Part shown: piece after piece, positions 7,904-14,063 of the stretch
Numbering within the stretch: the stretch's first letter is position 1
Layout of the letters: each line of letters opens with the position of its first letter
IMG/VR virus record: IMGVR_UViG_3300028384_000913
Location: 1 to 54,585 of that record
DNA: 54,585 nt
Direction: 5' to 3' (one strand)
Source of the DNA: a virus
Notes under the pieces: model-generated
The model's database searches: none
Seen by the model: the letters and a program-made list of their open reading frames with translations, nothing else
Told to the model about the DNA's origin: nothing
Position numbers and translations under genes: made by a program

Positions 7904-8923
7904 ATGTTCAAAGCATTTACAGAATTTCAAAAATTAAAAAAAGTTATGGTAGGCAGAGGTTTCTCAACCTCGATTGTAGAAAGTGGTTATCTTAGAGATA
8001 AACTAACTCCCTCAACTAAAAGTTTGCTAACAAATCTTTTAGAAGAGACTGAAGAAGATTATCAAAACTTAATTAACATATGCGAAGAATTCGGGGCACA
8101 AGTTGTGCGTCCAGAATACTCTTCAAATAATATGGATATTGTACCCTATCTAATGTCTCCTAGAGATAATCTAATAGCGTTACATGATTCGTTATTAGTG
8201 TGTAATGAGGCGATGCAAACTAGTATAGACCTGTGTGGCCCTTTTGTTAGTCAAACAGCTAATATTAAAAGAGGGAAACATACTTTCGGTTTGATGCCTC
8301 CTTCTATAGTAAGATTAGGTAAAGACATAATTTTAGATAAACAATCAGAACAAATATCAAATGCTGATTTAAGTGCAAAGTGGGTAAAAGATTGGTTAGA
8401 ACCTTTAGGGTATAATGTAATATATACTAAAACGCATGATTTCAAATTTAAAGGAAATATAAGTCACGGTGATGGGTGTTTCTCAATCCAAAAACCAGGT
8501 GTTATCTTAACGTGTAGAGAGGCTAAGCACTATACTGAGAATATATTTAAGAATTGGGATGTCTTTCAAGTTCCAAGTGCATGGGAAAAAATGAGTAAAT
8601 GGAACAAATTTAAAGAAGATACACGGTCTTATGCCTTTACTGATGTTAAATATATTGATCCCGTATGGAATAAATTAATAACAGACTGGTTATCTGATTG
8701 GGTTGGATATTCTCAAGAAACTATTTTTGACGTAAATGTATTATCTCTAGATGAAAATCATGTAGTAGTATCACATTACGATAAAGAAGTTTTTGCATAT
8801 TTTAAAAAGCACAAAATAGAACCTATAATAAGTCCTTGGAGACATAGATTTTTTTGGGATGGAGGAATACATTGTATAACACTAGACTTAGAAAGAGAAG
8901 GTGAATGTGAGCAATATCTATAA
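7904..8923 (+). CDS. Glycine-amidinotransferase-like enzyme, copy 1
   Basis: 339 residues, full-length for the amidinotransferase (AGAT) family, which moves an amidino group from arginine to an amine. Motifs seen: P-R-D-N (Asp88), R-L-G-K-D-I (136-141), S-H-G-D-G (His188, Asp190) and G-G-I-H-C-I-T (Cys324, candidate nucleophile), then R-E-G-x-C-E-Q-Y-L at the end. As I recall human AGAT, the Asp that pairs with the catalytic His sits just before the R-x-G-x-D-I block; here that place is Ser (P-P-S-I-V-R), so chemistry may differ. I chose ATG 7904 by alignment to copy 2; the GTG at 7874 would lie inside the terminator. No good ribosome site is visible. Substrate unknown. Confidence 0.82.
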   Translation: MFKAFTEFQKLKKVMVGRGFSTSIVESGYLRDKLTPSTKSLLTNLLEETEEDYQNLINICEEFGAQVVRPEYSSNNMDIVPYLMSPRDNLIALHDSLLVCNEAMQTSIDLCGPFVSQTANIKRGKHTFGLMPPSIVRLGKDIILDKQSEQISNADLSAKWVKDWLEPLGYNVIYTKTHDFKFKGNISHGDGCFSIQKPGVILTCREAKHYTENIFKNWDVFQVPSAWEKMSKWNKFKEDTRSYAFTDVKYIDPVWNKLITDWLSDWVGYSQETIFDVNVLSLDENHVVVSHYDKEVFAYFKKHKIEPIISPWRHRFFWDGGIHCITLDLEREGECEQYL

Positions 8924-9992
8924 TTCATATGCTGAGTTTTTACCTCTTAAAACAGTGATGGTTGGTAGGTGTCATTCTTCTGAAAGTTTAGATCATACTT
9001 CTCTAGAGATGTCAGAAAAAACTAAAAACTTATTCAAGCAACTTTTACAAGAAACAGAGGAAGACTTTCAGCAGTTTATTTCTATCTGCAAGCAATTTGG
9101 AGCAGAAGTCAAAAGACCTAAGTATTCATCTAAATCTTTTAAAACCTCTGACTCTAGAGAAGCCCTAGGCTTAGGGGGTATGCGAGAAAGTCTTTTTCAA
9201 GAATACCCCTATCTACTGATTCCAAGAAATAATTTAATAACCTTAGATGACACGGTAGTATCAATAAATTCTGATGATGTTATACATAATGATTATATTA
9301 GTTCTATCACAAACATTAAAAATATAAGAAATGAATACACCACACATGACAATCTAAAGCCTTCTTCAATTATTAGGTTGGGTAAAGATATAATTGTAGA
9401 CAAACAAGAATTTATGAACAGTAACACTGAAAAAGGGTTTAATTATTTAAAAGAATGGTTAGAGCCTATTGGTTATAATATAATATACACAGCGTATCAT
9501 AACTTTAAATTTGCTGATCATCAAAGTCATGGCGATAGTACTTTGGCAATATGTAAACCAGGAGCATTGATAAGCCATGTTGATGCTAAAAATTATACGA
9601 CAGAGATTTTTAAATCCTGGGACGGTCTGACAATATCAGAAGACTCAAGTAAAAATAAGCTTAATAAATGGTACAGTCTAAAAACAAAATTAGCTAATTT
9701 CAACTTCTTTAGTAAAAAATATAATGATGAAGCTTTTCACCATACTATAGAAAACTGGTTCAAGGAATGGGTAGGATACGCTAATGAAACAGTATTTGAT
9801 ATTAATATTTTCTCTCTTGATGAGAGTACCGTTGTCGTATCTAACTATAACAAAGAAGTATTTGATTTCTTCAAAAAACACAAAATAGAGCCAATTATAT
9901 GTAACTTTAGACATAGGTATTTCTGGGATGCAGGATGGCATTGCTTAACTTCAGATTTAGAAAGAGAAGGAAATTGTGAACAATATCTCTAA
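8907..9992 (+). CDS. Glycine-amidinotransferase-like protein, copy 2
   Basis: Tandem paralogue of the upstream gene (361 residues from GTG 8907). It keeps V-M-V-G-R, R-L-G-K-D-I, S-H-G-D, the terminal G-W-H-C-L-T (candidate nucleophile Cys) and the C-terminal R-E-G-N-C-E-Q-Y-L, but P-R-D has become P-R-N and an insert of about 20 residues sits between residues 75 and 100. It may have a new specificity, or serve as a non-catalytic partner of copy 1. The start is GTG 8907, 6 bases after the ribosome site AGAGAAG, which is itself encoded by the conserved end of copy 1; GTG 8901 is an alternative. Overlaps the next gene in the same way. Confidence 0.78.
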   Translation: MSNIYNSYAEFLPLKTVMVGRCHSSESLDHTSLEMSEKTKNLFKQLLQETEEDFQQFISICKQFGAEVKRPKYSSKSFKTSDSREALGLGGMRESLFQEYPYLLIPRNNLITLDDTVVSINSDDVIHNDYISSITNIKNIRNEYTTHDNLKPSSIIRLGKDIIVDKQEFMNSNTEKGFNYLKEWLEPIGYNIIYTAYHNFKFADHQSHGDSTLAICKPGALISHVDAKNYTTEIFKSWDGLTISEDSSKNKLNKWYSLKTKLANFNFFSKKYNDEAFHHTIENWFKEWVGYANETVFDINIFSLDESTVVVSNYNKEVFDFFKKHKIEPIICNFRHRYFWDAGWHCLTSDLEREGNCEQYL

Positions 9993-10428
9993 AGATATCG
10001 AAGAATGGATTGATAGAATTACTACCCCTATCAGCGGTTATCAAATATGCCCCTACGCTAAAAAAGCTAAGTACCTAATATTCGAGCACGAAGATATGCT
10101 AAGTATGCAAATGAAAGCTGCTTTTTACAATTATTCAGAAGATTTAATAATTTGTATACCTACAGATAAATATATGACTGTAGATAGGGCTAAGTATATT
10201 GAATATAACATCAACAAGACTGCATTAAACACTATAGTACTATTAGACCATCCTGAAGATCCTGGATATATAAACGGAGTGTATACAGGTAATGGTAAAC
10301 ATATAGTATTCCTTATCCAACCAAAGAAAGAACTCTTAGAAGCCCGAAAACATCTAAAAACTACTAGTTACTATGATAAATGGACTGAAGAGTATAAGAA
10401 CAAAATATGGCAAAACAATTACTATTAG
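9976..10428 (+). CDS. Hypothetical protein, possibly DUF1415-like
   Basis: 150 residues. The N-terminus pairs a W-I-D helix with C-P-Y-A-K-K (residues 25-30), which recalls the C-P-F-A segment of DUF1415 proteins; the similarity is weak. The rest (L-I-I-C-I-P-T, V-Y-T-G-N-G-K-H-I-V-F-L-I-Q-P) looks like an alpha/beta protein. It starts with GTG 9976, with AGAGAAGG supplied by the conserved end of the second amidinotransferase gene, so it is the third member of a translationally coupled series and probably acts with those enzymes. Function unknown. Confidence 0.5.
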   Translation: MNNISKDIEEWIDRITTPISGYQICPYAKKAKYLIFEHEDMLSMQMKAAFYNYSEDLIICIPTDKYMTVDRAKYIEYNINKTALNTIVLLDHPEDPGYINGVYTGNGKHIVFLIQPKKELLEARKHLKTTSYYDKWTEEYKNKIWQNNYY

Positions 10429-10712
10429 AAGAGTTCCCCGATGATGCACTAGATCAAGTATTGTCCCTACCTCCAAAGGGAAAGACTCAATACTTTACTA
10501 GACTTGCTAAAGAGTTTTATGACTTTGATGAAGATTCTCATGAGTTTACAGACTTGCTTGAACAGTACATGAGTTCTTTTTATGTTGAAAAAATGTATAG
10601 AACAAACAGGTTCTTTAATGAAAAATTTACGCCTGTATATACTACAACAGGCTTAATCCGTAACATATGGGCTGACATATTTTTTACAGACGATGACCTC
10701 ATAACTCACTAA
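10407..10712 (+). CDS. Hypothetical protein, 101 aa
   Basis: Small acidic, helical protein that I do not recognise. Residues 15-60 are rich in Asp and Glu (E-F-Y-D-F-D-E-D-S-H-E-F), and there is no signal peptide, membrane segment or metal motif. It overlaps the preceding gene by 22 bases and is the last gene before the promoter at 10721. A short inverted repeat near 10631-10652 lies in its 3' part but has no T-run. Confidence 0.5.
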   Translation: MAKQLLLEEFPDDALDQVLSLPPKGKTQYFTRLAKEFYDFDEDSHEFTDLLEQYMSSFYVEKMYRTNRFFNEKFTPVYTTTGLIRNIWADIFFTDDDLITH

Positions 10713-10720
10713 GATTATTA

Positions 10721-10749
10721 TTGCTAAACTCCTTGACTTTTTGTATAAT
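10721..10749 (+). promoter_or_regulatory. Sigma70-type promoter for the replication block
   Basis: TTGCTA at 10721-10726, 17-base spacer, TATAAT (perfect -10) at 10744-10749. It lies 23 bases before the ATG at 10773, with AGGAG at 10762-10766 as ribosome site. A TTGACT inside the spacer is only 5 bases from the -10 and so is not the partner box. This promoter probably drives the helicase-primase-polymerase run. Confidence 0.8.
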
Positions 10750-10772
10750 AGAGAAAATTACAGGAGTGATAT

Positions 10773-11546
10773 ATGGCTAAACCAACAGAGATTTCGGAAA
10801 CCAAAATCCGACAAGCAATCTGGATGATCAAAGCAAAAAAGACAAAAAAGTCTGTCTGTGAACATCTAGGTATCGCATATAATACTAAGCGTCTTGACGC
10901 TATCATTCAAGAATTCCACAATAAACAAGAACGTGAAGCGGAGCTAAAAAAGAAGGCTCGTGCTAAAGTATTCACAAAAACAGAAAAACAAGCTATTGCC
11001 GATTCTTACCTAGGGGGAGAAACACAATCAGGCATAGCTAAACAGTTCTACGTGTCGCCTCAAAGAATTAAAAAGATTCTTCTTGAGATGAATGTTCCTA
11101 TCCGTGCCAGAGGCAAAGGCAAAGCCGCACAAGTCGATCATGTTGTTCAAGACTTAGAGGTAAAATTTGGCATAAATGACAAGGTATTCTTAGCAGAAGA
11201 AAACTGCTTTGCTGAAGTTCGAGAAGTGTATGATGAAGATTACATAGAACATATTGAAAACGGAAAACAAAAGTACGTGGAAATTTACCCTTTCAAACCA
11301 GGACGTAACGGTAAAGCAGGTAAGTACTTCGAACCTGCTCAAGGTATACATTACGAGATATACTGGATGGTAGGGGACGCAGTTCTCCCTACATGGAAAA
11401 TGACTTCTTTCTTGCAACATAGAGATAAAGTTAGTAAAGTAATAGAAGAAACTGGAAGAGAATCTTATCTGGTTTATAAAAAAGACGATTTTGGCGGTTA
11501 CAGATTTGTAACTCGTGATCAACTATTCCCTGTTAAGGCTGGTTAA
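10773..11546 (+). CDS. HTH DNA-binding protein, replication-block leader
   Basis: 257 residues with two helix-turn-helix units near the N-terminus: about residues 7-45 (K-K-S-V-C-E-H-L-G-I-A-Y-N-T) and 65-108 (Q-S-G-I-A-K-Q-F-Y-V-S-P-Q-R-I-K-K-I-L), joined by a basic coil (R-E-A-E-L-K-K-K-A-R-A-K). The C-terminal 140 residues form a beta-rich domain that I do not recognise. It is the first gene after a near-consensus promoter and is joined to the helicase gene by a TAATG overlap. A regulator of early genes, or a helicase loader or origin factor, are both possible; the position favours a replication role. Confidence 0.65.
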   Translation: MAKPTEISETKIRQAIWMIKAKKTKKSVCEHLGIAYNTKRLDAIIQEFHNKQEREAELKKKARAKVFTKTEKQAIADSYLGGETQSGIAKQFYVSPQRIKKILLEMNVPIRARGKGKAAQVDHVVQDLEVKFGINDKVFLAEENCFAEVREVYDEDYIEHIENGKQKYVEIYPFKPGRNGKAGKYFEPAQGIHYEIYWMVGDAVLPTWKMTSFLQHRDKVSKVIEETGRESYLVYKKDDFGGYRFVTRDQLFPVKAG

Positions 11547-12934
11547 TGGCAATTGACTTACAAAAACTTACTCTGCGTAGATTACTAGATACGCAGAGTA
11601 ATGATCTATACTCAAAACTCTTAAATCAATACTTTACAGGTATCAATTCTGTACTGTTCGATAAAGTTAAATCTTTCTACAAAGCTAATACTCGTCTACC
11701 TTCAACAGACGAGATTCTTGCGTTACGTAAAGACACTGGGCTTCAAGAATATTTAGAGAATCAAATATGTTCTGAAGATAACTATAATGAGGCTATACAA
11801 GACGAGTTTTTAGTAGCACAGCTTCAAGACTTTTACATTCGTGATGAAACTATTCATTTCATGGATAAGTTTGTCGATCAACTAGAAGATCTTGAAAAAG
11901 TTGAAATCGTAGATAAATTTCAAAACCATCTTCTTCACTTAAACCAAGCTATACCCCATGACGATGAGTTGTACGATATTGCAGAGCTAGAGTTTTTCCC
12001 TAGCGAAGACGATTTCAAGATATATCCTTCTGGATTATCTAACGAGTTTGACGCTATTAACGGTGGTTTTGCTACACAAGAACTTATCATGTTAGGTGGG
12101 CGTAGAGGATCTGGTAAATCTATTATATCTCTGAATCTTGCTATTAACAGATTTTTGCAAGGTAACACAGTTGCATTTTTTACTATTGAGATGCGATACA
12201 AAGAAGTGTACGACCGTGTACTGTCTATTATATCTGGTGTACCGTTTCTAGATATTTTTAGAAATCAACTTACAGATGCTCAAAAGATTACTATGGCTAA
12301 GGCTAAGTTTGAAAACTTCTACAAACCTTCTGACAAAATTAATCAGATGGTGCAAGAACTTGAATACACAAAAGATTTTAAAAACTTTGAAAAACGTGTA
12401 AAAATCGAAAGACCTGAGCTTAAGGATCATAGACTATTCATGATTGATGATGAGTCTCTAACTCTAAACAGAATTGATCATTATTGTAATATGTTTTCAT
12501 CAAAGTATCCTGCCTTTAACATGGCCGTAGTTGACTATGTTAATATCATCAAGCACGATGATCAAAAAGACTGGAAAACACAAATCACAATCGCTGATAA
12601 TCTCAAATCTCTTTCCCGTAAATATGACTTAACTATGATATCACCCTACCAAATCGATGCTACAGGCGAAGCTAGATTTGCTAAAGGCATCCTTGATTCT
12701 GCTGATCGTAGCTTCAACTTCTTTCCTCCTGCAGAAACAGAAGAAAGAGAGTTAGAAAGTAAGATATCTATACACACGACAAAAATGCGTAACGGTAAAC
12801 ACATGAGTTTTGATGTGATGATGGATTGGAGTTGTGTGAAAATTAATCCAGCTACCTCTGAAGTGATTAATGAACGACCGCATAATGCTGTAAAGTTTGG
12901 TACTGATAAACAAGAAGGATCACAAGACTTATAA
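11546..12934 (+). CDS. Replicative DNA helicase, DnaB/gp41-type
   Basis: Unwinds the replication fork as a RecA-fold hexamer. The N-terminal part (1-170) is helical, fitting a DnaB/gp41 N-domain. The motor domain has Walker A G-G-R-R-G-S-G-K-S (about 188-196), F-F-T-I-E-M after strand 2, Walker B M-A-V-V-D-Y (about 329) and the late arginine/loop region K-M-R-N-G-K near 415. Length 462 is usual. It begins at ATG 11546 (TAATG with the HTH gene) and is coupled to the primase gene through another TAATG, as in helicase-primase pairs of T4 and T5. A perfect 12-bp inverted repeat lies just inside the start. Confidence 0.9.
   Translation: MAIDLQKLTLRRLLDTQSNDLYSKLLNQYFTGINSVLFDKVKSFYKANTRLPSTDEILALRKDTGLQEYLENQICSEDNYNEAIQDEFLVAQLQDFYIRDETIHFMDKFVDQLEDLEKVEIVDKFQNHLLHLNQAIPHDDELYDIAELEFFPSEDDFKIYPSGLSNEFDAINGGFATQELIMLGGRRGSGKSIISLNLAINRFLQGNTVAFFTIEMRYKEVYDRVLSIISGVPFLDIFRNQLTDAQKITMAKAKFENFYKPSDKINQMVQELEYTKDFKNFEKRVKIERPELKDHRLFMIDDESLTLNRIDHYCNMFSSKYPAFNMAVVDYVNIIKHDDQKDWKTQITIADNLKSLSRKYDLTMISPYQIDATGEARFAKGILDSADRSFNFFPPAETEERELESKISIHTTKMRNGKHMSFDVMMDWSCVKINPATSEVINERPHNAVKFGTDKQEGSQDL
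11568..11601. repeat. 12-bp inverted repeat just inside the helicase gene
   Basis: Arms TTACTCTGCGTA (11568-11579) and TACGCAGAGTAA (11590-11601) match perfectly around a 10-base loop GATTACTAGA. In the helicase mRNA it is a strong hairpin starting 22 bases after the AUG, where it could limit ribosome entry. Read leftward, the second arm is followed by GTTTTTG, so it could also stop antisense transcription. Confidence 0.8.
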
Positions 12935-13791
12935 TGGAATTAGTAGAACTTCTCAATAAAAGAGGTATTGAATACCGTAAAACAAATAATCCCGCAGAGA
13001 TTCTTATATCCTGTACTAGCGGAGAACACACAGACAAGTCTCCTAGTTTATCGTATAATCTAGAGCGTAATGTTTTTCATTGTTGGAGTTGTGGGTTCTC
13101 AGGCGGAATCAATAAGTTTATGAAGTCAATAGGTGAGACTGTAATACTCGATGTAGACAGTAAACAGCCTTACAAAATAAAGAAGCTCAAAGATAAACTA
13201 AGAAGCATTATTGAAATTGATGATATTCAATTACCTAGCGAGAGGCATATGTGGTCAGCAGAGTTTAGAAATATAGATGCAAGAACCATGAAAGAGTTTC
13301 AAGCGTTTACAACAGATCAGATGGGTTTGCAAGATTATCTTTGCTTTCCCGTATATCAATTTGGTAAACTTAAATTTATCGAAGGAAGATTAGCTAAAAA
13401 CATCGCAGGAAAAGCAAAGTACAATCGAAAGCCTGCTAAGTCTAAGGTTAATGATATACTCTTCCCATTAGATAAGCTTAAGAGTACAAACTACGTGATT
13501 CTCGTGGAAGGTATATTTGATATGTTAAATATGTGGCAACTAGGCTATACAAATACTTTATGCATATTTGGTGCGACTAATTTTGGTAGAAAAAAACTAG
13601 AAGTGCTTGATCGTATAGGAGTTACGCGAGTTGATATTCTTATGGATCCTGATGCTCCTGGGCAGATGGCGGCATCTAAGATCGCAGCCGAGTTAGATTC
13701 TCGTAATATTGTTTCTAGAAATATCAAGCTACCAGTAGGTATAGATCCAGGAGATCTTAACGTAATTCAAGCTAAGAAGTTTTTAGCATGA
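12934..13791 (+). CDS. DNA primase with zinc and Toprim domains
   Basis: Makes RNA primers at the fork. N-terminal zinc ribbon: C-T-S-G-E-H with F-H-C-W-S-C-G (about residues 27-51) provides the Cys-His-Cys-Cys ligands of CHC2-type primases. The Toprim core follows: V-I-L-V-E-G-I-F-D (about 189-197) for the catalytic Glu, and I-L-M-D-P-D-A-P-G (about 235-243) for the acidic D-x-D pair. At 285 residues it lacks the C-terminal helicase-binding domain of bacterial DnaG, like other compact phage primases. Sits between the helicase (TAATG overlap) and the ABM-domain gene (ATGA overlap). Confidence 0.9.
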   Translation: MELVELLNKRGIEYRKTNNPAEILISCTSGEHTDKSPSLSYNLERNVFHCWSCGFSGGINKFMKSIGETVILDVDSKQPYKIKKLKDKLRSIIEIDDIQLPSERHMWSAEFRNIDARTMKEFQAFTTDQMGLQDYLCFPVYQFGKLKFIEGRLAKNIAGKAKYNRKPAKSKVNDILFPLDKLKSTNYVILVEGIFDMLNMWQLGYTNTLCIFGATNFGRKKLEVLDRIGVTRVDILMDPDAPGQMAASKIAAELDSRNIVSRNIKLPVGIDPGDLNVIQAKKFLA

Positions 13792-14063
13792 TAAAAGTAT
13801 TATTCATAGCAAAGATAAAAGATCTTAACGAAGAATATAAGAGTATGGAAACTAAACTTATGAAAGCCGCTTCTTCTGTAGAAGGGTATGTAGATATTGA
13901 AACAGAAGTCAAAGATGATGTTGAAATAACGATTAGTACATGGGAAGATAAAAATGCAGTAGAGAAGTGGGCAAAAGACCCTACTCATATTGAGGCAAAA
14001 GAACGAGTCAATGAGTGGTATCATTGGGTAAAAGGAATTCACATGGAGGTAATAGATGAGTGA
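13788..14063 (+). CDS. ABM-domain (dimeric alpha/beta barrel) protein
   Basis: 91 residues that fit one antibiotic-biosynthesis-monooxygenase (ABM) domain: a first strand (V-L-F-I-A-K-I), G-Y-V-D-I-E-T-E, I-T-I-S-T-W-E-D-K-N-A-V-E-K-W, then H-I-E-A-K-E-R-V...W-Y-H-W-V. Members are small dimeric proteins that act as cofactor-free monooxygenases, haem-degrading enzymes or ligand-binding modules. No family role in replication is known to me, so its place between primase and polymerase, coupled to both by overlaps, is odd. The catalytic residues vary in this fold and I cannot name one here. Confidence 0.7.
   Translation: MIKVLFIAKIKDLNEEYKSMETKLMKAASSVEGYVDIETEVKDDVEITISTWEDKNAVEKWAKDPTHIEAKERVNEWYHWVKGIHMEVIDE

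Noticed and set aside
10731-10749. TTGACT at 10733 as -35 of the replication promoter
   Set aside because: Only 5 bases from the TATAAT, too close; TTGCTA at 10721 has the correct 17-base spacing.
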